Shown here one piece after another: positions 15,664-21,915 of a DNA stretch of 64,000 nucleotides. The stretch lies in the IMG/VR virus record IMGVR_UViG_3300017963_000192, positions 1 through 64,000 of that record; one strand, written 5' to 3'. Source of the DNA: a virus. The notes beneath the pieces were generated by a model. It ran no database searches. It had not been told where the DNA came from and was given only the letters and a program-made list of their open reading frames with translations. Numbering within the stretch: the first letter of the stretch is position 1; each line of letters opens with the position of its first letter. Both the position numbers and the translations under genes were made by a program.

Positions 15664-16257
15664 TTACCTCGATACTTTATGAATCCTTTTCGGTATATCA
15701 TATAAAGCATCTATTAATTCCTCGTTTGCTATTCTTACTTCATCGGTAAGATTTTCAGCAACTTTGTTATAGTAGTCACTATTTATCCAAGTAATATAAT
15801 CATCATTCCCTCTTTTCTTGTTGCACTTTTTACAAGCAGCAACAAGATTTTCTTCTATTGATAGTCCACCCTCTTCCCATAATATTAAGTGGTCAACAGT
15901 TAAAGGAACATCATCATTTCCACAATATCTACATCTATACCTATCCCTTTTAAAAACTTTCCAGGAGACTCCTTGGTCTATTTGACGAGCGGATTTTCTT
16001 ACAATAATCTTTTTTAGCCCGTTTTCATCTTCTGCTAATACTTCAGTCTCCATAATATCGGTTTGACGTATGAATTTTTTCCATTCCTCTAAATTCATAT
16101 TAAGAATCTTAAATTCATTTCCAGAAGTTTTTTCAAATTCACTTGGGAAGAAACAAAAATAATCACATCCATTTCCTGACCATATTGCCCCAGAAATTTG
16201 AATAGTATTACCTACATCTAAAATATTGATATCATCTAATGTAATTGCTTCATTCAT
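15664..16257 (-). CDS. HNH endonuclease-domain protein
   Basis: 197 residues. An N-terminal beta-rich domain (about 1-100) precedes an HNH/treble-clef nuclease: VFKRDRYRCRYCGND, LTVDHLILWEEGG, NLVAACKKCNKKRGND (about residues 112-165), with the zinc Cys pairs and the catalytic His. It is the intact, domain-fused type rather than an obvious free-standing homing enzyme. Located upstream of the JAB/E1 pair, it may be the nuclease effector of that module or an independent nuclease. Confidence 0.82.
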   Translation of the reverse strand: MNEAITLDDINILDVGNTIQISGAIWSGNGCDYFCFFPSEFEKTSGNEFKILNMNLEEWKKFIRQTDIMETEVLAEDENGLKKIIVRKSARQIDQGVSWKVFKRDRYRCRYCGNDDVPLTVDHLILWEEGGLSIEENLVAACKKCNKKRGNDDYITWINSDYYNKVAENLTDEVRIANEELIDALYDIPKRIHKVSR

Positions 16258-16537
16258 GTTTATTAATCTCCTTTAATATATGCATTAATTGTCCTCCGTC
16301 TTTTTCTATAAGAAGTTCATCTGAAGCGAGCAACATAACTCCTTGAGTCATATCTATATTTCCATTACATCAATCTATAACTCTTTCACGCATTATTCTA
16401 ATTTTTTCAAGATGTGTATACATATCAGAACTACATTTTTCTTCAACCATTTTAAAAAAGGTTTTTTTGATAGAATCTTTATTAGTCATATTGGTTGCAG
16501 GAATAAATCCACTGTTAAGAACAAGTACGTCAGTCAT
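16250..16537 (-). pseudogene. small gene interrupted by an in-frame TGA
   Basis: A 55-codon frame starting MTDVLVLNSGF with a GGAGG ribosome binding site ends in TGA at 16370-16372. The same frame then stays open for 39 more codons (CNGNIDMTQGVMLLAS...) up to the next gene's start. Both halves together would make a 95-residue protein filling the gap exactly, with ATGA overlaps at both ends. Either a nonsense mutation, a read-through site, or two short genes. TGA is a normal stop elsewhere in this window. Confidence 0.5.
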
Positions 16538-16761
16538 TTCTTTTTCCTCCTGTTTAATATTTTTTTAACCAATTCCCACACATCTTTGTCTCTATCGTGG
16601 TTCTTGATTATAACTTCCTCTTTACCATCTATGATTGCTCTGTAGTTACCAAAGTCTGGACGATGTTTACAATCTTTCGTATTGATTATTTCAATCGCTG
16701 CTATTTGTTCTTTTCTATACTCACTTCCGTGAGGATGGAATTCTACTATTATTTTTAACAT
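16534..16761 (-). CDS. hypothetical protein
   Basis: 75 residues, mixed alpha/beta (KIIVEFHPHGSEYRKEQ, YRAIIDGKEEVIIKNHD). ATGA overlap with the following gene; GGGGG ribosome binding site. First gene of the unit read through the E1/JAB/HNH set. No family recognised. Confidence 0.6.
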   Translation of the reverse strand: MLKIIVEFHPHGSEYRKEQIAAIEIINTKDCKHRPDFGNYRAIIDGKEEVIIKNHDRDKDVWELVKKILNRRKKK

Positions 16762-16845
16762 AATAACCCCCTTATGTTAAAAATTAACAATATTCTTAAC
16801 ATATTTAAGTTTGTGTCTCCGACATTGATGTCGGTCAGTTAATGC

Positions 16846-17515
16846 CTGCCCGAAGGGATTCGAACCTACATCTACCAACTTAGCATCCAGCATTATGTTT
16901 CCATAACCACCTTAAAGGCTTGCTGGCTGGACCATATCTTCATCATCACAGATGGAGGGCGTATGGCCTCTACGCATCCCAATTATCGATGGTTTGCTCG
17001 GAATTGTCGTGAAATCTTTTAAAGATTCTTACGATGTTCTCCGAGACAGCCCTCTCCAGTTCTATGGTTCTTTCATTCCTTAATGCATAGCTAAAAGATG
17101 TTCCGCACGATTTAGAACAAGCCCTAAATTTTTTACCAAATCTTGTAGAAAGTTTATTAAAGGGTAATTCAAATAACTTTTTACAATTAGGACATTTTAG
17201 TAATACCATCTTTTTACCTTGTTCTTTACTGCGGAGTTTGTTATGTTCTTTACTATTCATAACTTCAAGATTTTCTATTCTATTATCAAACCTATCTCCA
17301 TTTTTGTGATGCACTATTTCATTAGAATTGAGAAGTCTTTTTAAATGATTTTCAATTATTATTCTATGTAACAAAACATATCCATACTTGCTTGCATATG
17401 GATGATTCTTTACAACAGCATAAAGATAATCACCTTTATTGATAATCTTCTCAATTTTCCACATAGAACGCTCCTTATTTGAAGGATGGTGCTCATCCAC
17501 TTGAGCTACTAGGAC
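16846..17515 (-). tRNA. tRNA-Arg(UCU) interrupted by a group I intron
   Basis: The 5' exon (17515-17482) has an acceptor strand, TA and a GCTC/GAGC D-arm, and ends CCATCCTT. The 3' exon (16883-16846) starts CTAAGTTGG and carries a T-arm with TTCGAAT. Joining them gives the loop CTTCTAA, i.e. anticodon UCU, and a stem CCATC/GTTGG with one T-T mismatch. This is the loop of phage tRNA-Arg genes. The T-stem and acceptor pair poorly (GTCCTAG against CGGGCAG), so one end may have been replaced and the tRNA may not function. Confidence 0.65.
16884..17481 (-). other. group I intron in tRNA-Arg
   Basis: About 598 nt, minus strand. Core elements are visible in order: an internal guide-like AAGG near the 5' site, GGAGCGT (P3), GGAAAATTG (P4), Q-like CAATTCCGAGC (17006-16996), R-like AGAGGCCATACGCCC (about 16971-16957), S-like GAAGATATGGTCC (16941-16929), then a P9 region with the hairpin TTATG-GAAA-CATAA (16906-16893). 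R and S pair as P7 (GGCCAT/ATGGTC), and P3 pairs with ACG..CTCC after R. The intron ends with G. The 5' exon U pairs with A rather than the usual G, so exact splice sites need testing. Confidence 0.7.
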
Positions 17516-17776
17516 ATTATTTTCTTCAAATCTTTTTAATTGCTCTAATTTGTTTGCTAAATCTCTTTCCTCCTTAATTTTACGTAATCTATCTATTTTC
17601 GATTTTTTTATTTTATTTAAATAATCTGATTTTAATTTATGATGTTCTGGTAATTTTTGTAACCACAAACTAACAGAACTTTTAGATACATTTAACTCTT
17701 TTGCTATTTTATTAATAGTAAATCCTTGTTTTCTTAAATTAATAGCTTTATTTTTTTCTATTATCTTCTTTTTCAT
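16970..17776 (-). CDS. intron-borne HNH homing endonuclease in a longer open frame
   Basis: The open frame has 268 codons. Residues 105-268 hold the nuclease: KYGYVLLHRIIIENHLKRLL, NEIVHHKNGDRFDNRIENLE (HNH core) and a C-terminal CPNC...CSKSC zinc knuckle. An internal ATG at 17464 has a perfect AAGGAG 8 nt ahead, so the real intron protein is probably 16970-17464. Upstream codons 1-90 encode a separate helix-turn-helix (INKIAKELNVSKSSVSLWL), and codons 88-99 are the 5' tRNA exon read as protein. The stop TAG lies inside the intron R element. The frame thus crosses exon and intron; the upstream part may be a truncated regulator. Confidence 0.75.
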   Translation of the reverse strand: MKKKIIEKNKAINLRKQGFTINKIAKELNVSKSSVSLWLQKLPEHHKLKSDYLNKIKKSKIDRLRKIKEERDLANKLEQLKRFEENNVLVAQVDEHHPSNKERSMWKIEKIINKGDYLYAVVKNHPYASKYGYVLLHRIIIENHLKRLLNSNEIVHHKNGDRFDNRIENLEVMNSKEHNKLRSKEQGKKMVLLKCPNCKKLFELPFNKLSTRFGKKFRACSKSCGTSFSYALRNERTIELERAVSENIVRIFKRFHDNSEQTIDNWDA

Positions 17777-17795
17777 TTATTCCTCCAATAAATGT

Positions 17796-17868
17796 GACTC
17801 CACTGAGAATCGAACTCAGTACCTCGACCTTAAAAGGGTCTTGCTGCTACCAATTGAGCTATGGAGTC
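17796..17868 (-). tRNA. tRNA-Lys(UUU), copy 1
   Basis: 73 nt. Acceptor GACTCCA/TGGAGTC (7 bp), T-arm CTGAG-TTCGATT-CTCAG, anticodon loop CTTTTAA. Core sequence is identical to copy 2 (18776-18848); only the acceptor arms differ. Confidence 0.9.
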
Positions 17869-17875
17869 ATTATGT

Positions 17876-17949
17876 GCCAAGGGGCAGAATCGAACTGCCG
17901 ACACACGGATTTTCAGTCCGCTGCTCTACCGAAATTGAGCTACCTTGAC
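17876..17949 (-). tRNA. tRNA-Phe(GAA)
   Basis: 74 nt. Acceptor GTCAAGG/CCTTGGC, D-stem GCTC/GAGC, anticodon loop CTGAAAA, T-arm GGCAG-TTCGATT-CTGCC. Seven bases upstream of tRNA-Lys copy 1, so co-transcribed. Confidence 0.92.
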
Positions 17950-17955
17950 ATAATG

Positions 17956-18453
17956 TTATCTTTCAAATTCTCCTATTATTTCATATTTATCCTTATCTAT
18001 TTTTATATTTTTCCTATAAAAGCGATAAAACATTCCATGTAGAAAATAAGGTCTAAGTTTGTGTTCTGTTATATGCCTGTCTATGGGACGCTTATTATTT
18101 TCATCATAATCTGTATGCGTTCCTACGTACTTTCTAAAGTATTCGTGTTGTCTATCAAGTTGTTTTAAAAGTTTTTCTGGTATTCTATACACTTTATAAA
18201 ACCACTGGTATTCGTAATCAAAGAGTTCACCCTCTTCAAACTCCCATCCTTCTCTTTCGCAAACTTGTCTCCACTCTTCTTTCTCTTCCTTATTAAACGG
18301 TATTTCATGTACAATTTCTTTATCAAATGCAAAATAAACTCTCTCTCCTTCCCACAACATAATTCCTGTTAATGGACCATCCCAGTAAGCTAGATGGTAC
18401 AGAAATCTCGTTTGTCCATTAGTTTCTTTTGTTAGTTCATCAAGAGTTTTCAT
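17956..18453 (-). CDS. hypothetical protein
   Basis: 165 residues, rich in aromatic and charged residues (YHLAYWDGPLTGIMLWEGERVYF, DYEYQWFYKVYRIPEKLL). The beta-strand-rich N-terminal half suggests a small globular enzyme or binding protein. It lies between tRNA-Phe and tRNA-Lys copy 2 and is a phage-type accessory gene of the tRNA region. No family recognised. Confidence 0.6.
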   Translation of the reverse strand: MKTLDELTKETNGQTRFLYHLAYWDGPLTGIMLWEGERVYFAFDKEIVHEIPFNKEEKEEWRQVCEREGWEFEEGELFDYEYQWFYKVYRIPEKLLKQLDRQHEYFRKYVGTHTDYDENNKRPIDRHITEHKLRPYFLHGMFYRFYRKNIKIDKDKYEIIGEFER

Positions 18454-18456
18454 TTT

Positions 18457-18756
18457 TTATCCTGCATATTTCATTTTATCTCTGTATTCCTCTAAAATAG
18501 AAATTAACTTTTCTACCCCTTTTTTCTTTAGTACAAAAGCATCCGAATACGGGGAACCATAGGTCAGTATTCTCCATATTTGCCTTAACCTATTTCTTAA
18601 ACTTGGTTTACCAGTTATATTCCCATATTGATAAACTGAAAAATACAATAGAGATGGTTTCCCTTCTATTTCGAAATCCTCATCAAGAACTATTTGAATA
18701 AGTTCTGTATGACAATCACATTCAATATATTTTGGTTCAAACATTTGACAACTCAT
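18457..18756 (-). CDS. hypothetical protein
   Basis: 99 residues with an N-terminal Cys/His patch (MSCQMFEPKYIECDCHTELI), then a beta-rich middle and a C-terminal helix. It has an AGGAGG ribosome binding site and ends 3 nt before the downstream start. Family unknown. Confidence 0.6.
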   Translation of the reverse strand: MSCQMFEPKYIECDCHTELIQIVLDEDFEIEGKPSLLYFSVYQYGNITGKPSLRNRLRQIWRILTYGSPYSDAFVLKKKGVEKLISILEEYRDKMKYAG

Positions 18757-18775
18757 ATCTATAACCTCCTTATGT

Positions 18776-18848
18776 GCGTCCTCTGAGAATCGAACTCAGT
18801 ACCTCGACCTTAAAAGGGTCTTGCTGCTACCAATTGAGCTATGGACGC
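18776..18848 (-). tRNA. tRNA-Lys(UUU), copy 2
   Basis: 73 nt. Same core as copy 1 from the D-arm to the T-stem; acceptor GCGTCCA pairs with AGGACGC at six of seven positions. Recent duplication with a newly matched acceptor stem. Confidence 0.85.
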
Positions 18849-19069
18849 TTTAATAATCTAATAGAAAAACTTAATTCAAACTTGATAAGTTTTAATTTCA
18901 AGACCCATCCTAAAGTTTTAGATTCTATCCAAGTTTCAATACCGATATTAAATATAAAATCTTTATAGATTCCAGCAAATAATAAAATGTGTTCTCCATC
19001 AATTAAAGGATTTCTTGTTTTGTATGTAAAGAATCTCTTACTTTTACATTTGTACCATATGTCATTCAT
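18839..19069 (-). CDS. hypothetical protein, 3' end inside tRNA-Lys copy 2
   Basis: 76 residues with a GGAGA ribosome binding site. Basic N-terminus, hydrophobic middle (EHILLFAGIYKDFIFNIGI) and beta-rich C-terminus. Its last codons overlap the 5' end of the tRNA, so the tRNA insertion may have redefined its end. Family unknown. Confidence 0.5.
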   Translation of the reverse strand: MNDIWYKCKSKRFFTYKTRNPLIDGEHILLFAGIYKDFIFNIGIETWIESKTLGWVLKLKLIKFELSFSIRLLKRP

Positions 19070-19084
19070 ATTAATCTCCTATTT

Positions 19085-19156
19085 CCGCTCGACCGGAATC
19101 GAACCGATTGCCTCTCAGTTATCAGCCGAGTGCTCTACCTATTGAGCTACGAGCGG
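19085..19156 (-). tRNA. tRNA-Ile(GAU)
   Basis: 72 nt. Acceptor CCGCTCG/CGAGCGG (perfect), D-stem GCTC/GAGC, anticodon loop CTGATAA, T-arm ATCGG-TTCGATT-CCGGT. Confidence 0.92.
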
Positions 19157-19324
19157 TTAAGCAACATATTTTATATTTTTTCTCAAATCATAAAATATTG
19201 CAAACTGTAACCATCTAAAACAACCTATTTTCCACCCGTATGTTTTGAGTTTAGGAATTACTTCAAATCTGTATAACAGTATCCCTGGTACAGTATTCTT
19301 TGCTAATCCAATATTAATTATCAT
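19157..19324 (-). CDS. hypothetical small protein
   Basis: 55 residues starting MIINIGLAKN after a GGAGG ribosome binding site; a longer frame would read into the upstream tRNA. Basic and aromatic (YGWKIGCFRWLQFAIFYDLR). Abuts tRNA-Ile. Confidence 0.5.
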   Translation of the reverse strand: MIINIGLAKNTVPGILLYRFEVIPKLKTYGWKIGCFRWLQFAIFYDLRKNIKYVA

Positions 19325-19336
19325 AGTTCCTCCTTT

Positions 19337-19411
19337 GGCGAGAGTGGGAGTCGAACCCACAGATTACAGAGTTTTTGGGACTCCAGCCTTTTCCAATTTA
19401 GCCATCTCGCC
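19337..19411 (-). tRNA. tRNA, isotype uncertain (loop CCCAAAA)
   Basis: 75 nt. Perfect acceptor GGCGAGA/TCTCGCC and T-arm GTGGG-TTCGACT-CCCAC. The anticodon stem GGAGT/ACTCT closes a loop CCCAAAA, so positions 34-36 read CAA (Leu) with C instead of the universal U at 33. It lacks the long variable arm of tRNA-Leu. A shifted loop would give CCA (Trp). Decoding role therefore unclear. Confidence 0.6.
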
Positions 19412-19769
19412 TTAATTTGTTTCTTTTTGCTTGGTATGATCTATGACCTTCTCTACAAAGATCACATCTACATCCATGAGCATATTTGCTATGTGTTCCA
19501 TGATTTTCTTTTTTAAGTAAATTATGATGATAGTCACTATGACATTTTCTACACCATACAACACATTTTTTTAATTCTTTTTCTCTTCTCTCTTCAGACC
19601 AAGACCATATTTTATGATCTTCCTTTTCCTTTGGATTTTTATGATGTAATTCCAACTTTTCTATCGAACCACATTTTTCACATACTTTGTCTTTAAAAAA
19701 TTCTAATCTTCTTTTCCTTACCCATAATTTAGCATATTCTCTTTGTTTGTTAACATCCTTATAAGACAT
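19398..19769 (-). CDS. free-standing HNH endonuclease
   Basis: 123 residues. CEKCGSIEKLELHHKNPKE and KCVVWCRKCHSDYHH form the HNH/zinc core (about residues 32-85), followed by a second Cys pair (HGCRCDLCREGH). This is the size and shape of phage homing endonucleases. It sits between tRNA genes, a favoured niche, and its 3' end overlaps the uncertain tRNA at 19337-19411. Confidence 0.82.
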   Translation of the reverse strand: MSYKDVNKQREYAKLWVRKRRLEFFKDKVCEKCGSIEKLELHHKNPKEKEDHKIWSWSEERREKELKKCVVWCRKCHSDYHHNLLKKENHGTHSKYAHGCRCDLCREGHRSYQAKRNKLRRDG

Positions 19770-19791
19770 ACTAATACTCCTTCAATTAATT

Positions 19792-19872
19792 AGGAGCGAA
19801 GGGAGTTGAACCCTTACACCTTTCGGCATTGGAGCTTAAATCCAATGTGTCTACCAGTTCCACCACGCTCCC
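19792..19872 (-). tRNA. tRNA-Leu(UAA)
   Basis: 81 nt, type II with a variable arm of about 13 nt. Anticodon stem TTGGA/TCCAA, loop TTTAAGC; T-arm AAGGG-TTCAACT-CCCTT; acceptor GGGAGCG/CGCTCCT with a G-U closing pair. Confidence 0.88.
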
Positions 19873-19878
19873 ATATGT

Positions 19879-19956
19879 GCCCCACCTCCGATTCGAACGG
19901 AGACGCTTACGCACAGGGCCTAAACCTGTTGACTAGACCAATTCGTCTAATGGGGC
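19879..19956 (-). tRNA. tRNA-Leu(UAG)
   Basis: 78 nt. Acceptor GCCCCAT/GTGGGGC, anticodon stem ACAGG/CCTGT, loop TTTAGGC, short variable arm GCGTAAGCGT, T-arm CTCCG-TTCGAAT-CGGAG. Its 5' end overlaps the last codons of the micro-gene at 19947-20063. Confidence 0.88.
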
Positions 19957-20063
19957 TTACTTAATTTTAAAAGACCTCTACATTCAGGACATTGCCAAGA
20001 ATGTACAATATCAGTCATTATTTCAAAGACCTTTAAACATTTAAAACATACAAATCTTTTCAT
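19947..20063 (-). CDS. zinc-ribbon micro-protein
   Basis: 38 residues: CFKC near the start and CPEC later, a minimal zinc ribbon, with a GGAGAGG ribosome binding site. Stop lies inside tRNA-Leu(UAG). Short but well supported by motif and ribosome binding site. Confidence 0.55.
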   Translation of the reverse strand: MKRFVCFKCLKVFEIMTDIVHSWQCPECRGLLKLSKPH

Positions 20064-20079
20064 ATACCTCTCCTTATTT

Positions 20080-20154
20080 CCCCATGACAGGATTCGAACC
20101 TGTAAAGATTTAGTCCCTCAAACTAACGCCTCTACCAGATCGGGCTACATGGGG
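20080..20154 (-). tRNA. tRNA-Leu(GAG), atypical
   Basis: 75 nt. Acceptor CCCCATG/CATGGGG (perfect), anticodon stem TTAGT/ACTAA, loop TTGAGGG, T-arm ACAGG-TTCGAAT-CCTGT. The anticodon GAG is Leu, but the variable loop has only about 6 nt, whereas bacterial tRNA-Leu normally has a long arm. Confidence 0.75.
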
Positions 20155-20160
20155 TTTTAT

Positions 20161-20553
20161 TTAATTTCTTATAACAACTTGCCTGCCAAACCATGTTTTA
20201 AGAGGGTCAAATCCTCCTTTTATTAAAGTTTCTACATAACCCTGACTTCTTCGTACTTCATCATATTCTTTTCTTTCTTGTTCTTCTCTGTCATTTAATT
20301 CTTGTTGTTCATCTTCCAATTCAACTTCTTTATATATCATATCGAGGTCCATTTCAACAATTTCATTTATTTCATAAAGTTCGGCGTGTTCAAGCTGATT
20401 ATCTCCAGTATAATATTCTTTAATAACTTTGATAAGTTCTACTTTAGCAGATTCTAGTGTTTTTGAATCCAAGTCAATAACATTAAGTCCACATCCTATT
20501 GTGTAATCACATCCTTCCGCTTCTTGAACTATGTGTGCCTTATAAACTTTCAT
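20161..20553 (-). CDS. hypothetical acidic protein
   Basis: 130 residues. The N-terminal domain (KVYKAHIVQEAEGCDYTIGCG) is alpha/beta; the middle is an acidic Glu-rich helix (EVELEDEQQELNDREEQERK). GGGGG ribosome binding site. Family unknown. Confidence 0.6.
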   Translation of the reverse strand: MKVYKAHIVQEAEGCDYTIGCGLNVIDLDSKTLESAKVELIKVIKEYYTGDNQLEHAELYEINEIVEMDLDMIYKEVELEDEQQELNDREEQERKEYDEVRRSQGYVETLIKGGFDPLKTWFGRQVVIRN

Positions 20554-20554
20554 T

Positions 20555-20710
20555 TTATTTATCCCCCTTTCTATTCTCTCTTAACTCTATGCAAATAGAG
20601 CTATTACACTCTTCTCCAAAATTAACTTTGCAATCGCATACGCTACATCTCCAACCCTTAATATATTCATTTATTTCGAAAAATTCTAAATCTACACCTG
20701 TAGCTTTCAT
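20555..20710 (-). CDS. cysteine-rich micro-protein
   Basis: 51 residues with CSVCDCKV and later CNSSIC, giving a likely zinc site. GGAAG ribosome binding site; stop 1 nt before the next gene's start. Confidence 0.5.
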   Translation of the reverse strand: MKATGVDLEFFEINEYIKGWRCSVCDCKVNFGEECNSSICIELRENRKGDK

Positions 20711-20732
20711 CTCTTACTTCCTTCAAATATAT

Positions 20733-20783
20733 TTAATGACCTTCTAATGCCAATCTAATTAAATCCCCTTTAACTGTTTTCAT
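20733..20783 (-). pseudogene. possible remnant of a macro-domain gene
   Basis: A 16-codon frame (MKTVKGDLIRLALEGH) with a strong GGAAGG ribosome binding site. The sequence matches the start of phage macro-domain (ADP-ribose binding) proteins, which continue with an FDVIAHGCN-type motif; here a stop follows at once. Best read as a gene truncated after its first strand; it may also be chance. Confidence 0.35.
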
Positions 20784-20793
20784 TATACCTTCC

Positions 20794-21081
20794 TTATGGT
20801 TGAATCACTTCATCTTCTTTCAACTCTTTAATATCTTTATCGAATTCTCCATTAGCAAACTTTTGAAGCACTTCAAGATTATCAAGAACCGCTTTAACTT
20901 TATTCTTGCTGAGATTAAATCCACCTCTATAGAAATTCCCTTTAATCTTTACCATTGGAACTCCAGAGCCAAGTTTAGGAAGACCTTCCTTATCTTTTGG
21001 GACAAATTTGTAGAAGTGTTCGATGGTACTTGGTATTACTTCTTCGCCAGTTTCATCTTTTTCTAATTTAACTTTCTTCAT
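20794..21081 (-). CDS. hypothetical protein
   Basis: 95 residues from the start at 21081 (GGAGA ribosome binding site). Contains MVKIKGNFYRGGFNLSKNKV and an acidic C-terminal helix, resembling small phage proteins placed next to tail or assembly genes. A longer frame upstream would be Lys-rich artefact from the neighbouring gene. Family unknown. Confidence 0.55.
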   Translation of the reverse strand: MKKVKLEKDETGEEVIPSTIEHFYKFVPKDKEGLPKLGSGVPMVKIKGNFYRGGFNLSKNKVKAVLDNLEVLQKFANGEFDKDIKELKEDEVIQP

Positions 21082-21082
21082 T

Positions 21083-21229
21083 TCAATCTCCTTTTTTAAT
21101 TTTTTCTTTAAATTTTTCCAGTCTTTCTTTACTCTTTTTTTTAGCTTCTTCGCTTCTTTCTTTAAGAAGACCTTTCTTTGTAACATTAGATAGTATATAA
21201 TCTTGGATATCTATTTTATCTTTCTTCAT
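21083..21229 (-). CDS. charged hypothetical micro-protein
   Basis: 48 residues, mainly a Lys/Glu-rich helix (KKGLLKERSEEAKKKSKERL). Start at 21229 has an AAGGAG site; a longer frame would run through tRNA-Asp. Stop overlaps the next ribosome binding site. Confidence 0.5.
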   Translation of the reverse strand: MKKDKIDIQDYILSNVTKKGLLKERSEEAKKKSKERLEKFKEKIKKGD

Positions 21230-21252
21230 CTTAATCTCCTTAATTTTAATGC

Positions 21253-21324
21253 GGGGCTGACGAGTTTTGATCTCGCTACCTCTTGCGTGACAGGCAAGCA
21301 CTCTCCCAATTGAGCTACAGCCAC
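21253..21324 (-). tRNA. tRNA-Asp(GUC), atypical T-loop
   Basis: 72 nt. D-stem GCTC/GAGT, anticodon stem CTTGC/GCAAG, loop CTGTCAC. The acceptor GTGGCTG pairs with CAGCCCC except at position 2. The T-loop is ATCAAAA instead of TTCRANN, which is unusual. A perfect partner strand GGGGCTG lies 23 nt upstream (21341-21347), perhaps the original 5' end. Confidence 0.75.
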
Positions 21325-21360
21325 CATAAAAGTTATACCACAGCCCCATTATAAATTAGA

Positions 21361-21672
21361 TTATCTTTCATCTTTTTCCAAACCCAAGCATTGCTTTAAG
21401 TAAGCTGCTAAATCTGCATCTTCTTCATTAGCCTCTTCTTTGTATTCTTCTAGTAGTTCTATAATTCTTTCTTTTAATGATTGGAATTTGAATTCTTTCT
21501 TTTTGCCTGGTTCTAAATGAACATTATACCAGTTATCCCTCATTTTTGTAGCTTGGTCAAACGCATCTAAAGCATTTAATAGATACTCTGCTAAAATGTG
21601 GTCTGGTGTGTTACTGCCATTCTCTGCACTTGAAATATTAATTGCTTCCTTAATTTTCTCTCTTAAATCCAT
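21361..21672 (-). CDS. conserved phage protein (SNTPDHILAEYL family)
   Basis: 103 residues from the start at 21672 (GGGAGG ribosome binding site). AENGSNTPDHILAEYL followed by LDAFDQATKMRDNWY is a conserved signature of a small helical protein found in many phages and bacteria, function unknown to me. C-terminal half is a charged helix. Confidence 0.65.
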   Translation of the reverse strand: MDLREKIKEAINISSAENGSNTPDHILAEYLLNALDAFDQATKMRDNWYNVHLEPGKKKEFKFQSLKERIIELLEEYKEEANEEDADLAAYLKQCLGLEKDER

Positions 21673-21683
21673 ACATACCTCCC

Positions 21684-21839
21684 TTACTCCTTGTTCTTTT
21701 TTATAAATTTTATACATTCTTGAAAACCTGCAACAAAGTATGATTGTTCAGTTGCAGTCATATTTAATTTATCACTTATCTTTATTGCAATGATTCCAGC
21801 TTCTTCTATATTTGGTAATAAATTATCTAACGTATCCAT
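21684..21839 (-). CDS. hypothetical micro-protein
   Basis: 51 residues, helical (NLLPNIEEAGIIAIKISDKL). Its 3' end forms a 24-nt sequence that is repeated at 22180-22203, including the ribosome binding site of the gene that follows it. Confidence 0.5.
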   Translation of the reverse strand: MDTLDNLLPNIEEAGIIAIKISDKLNMTATEQSYFVAGFQECIKFIKKNKE

Positions 21840-21915
21840 TTATCTTTACTCCTTTTGTGTATTGATATCCTTCATTTCATTTCTCTTTATAAGTTATTTT
21901 ATTTAAATATATCTT

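Noticed and set aside
16250-16537. Recoded TGA (Trp or selenocysteine) as the genetic code of the element
   Set aside because: TGA is used as the regular stop in many overlapping ATGA junctions, and I see no suppressor or Sec tRNA.
16970-17776. Treating the HTH and HNH parts as one normal two-domain protein
   Set aside because: Codons 88-99 are tRNA sequence and a better start with ribosome binding site exists at 17464, so the long frame may be fortuitous; kept as one entry with this caution.
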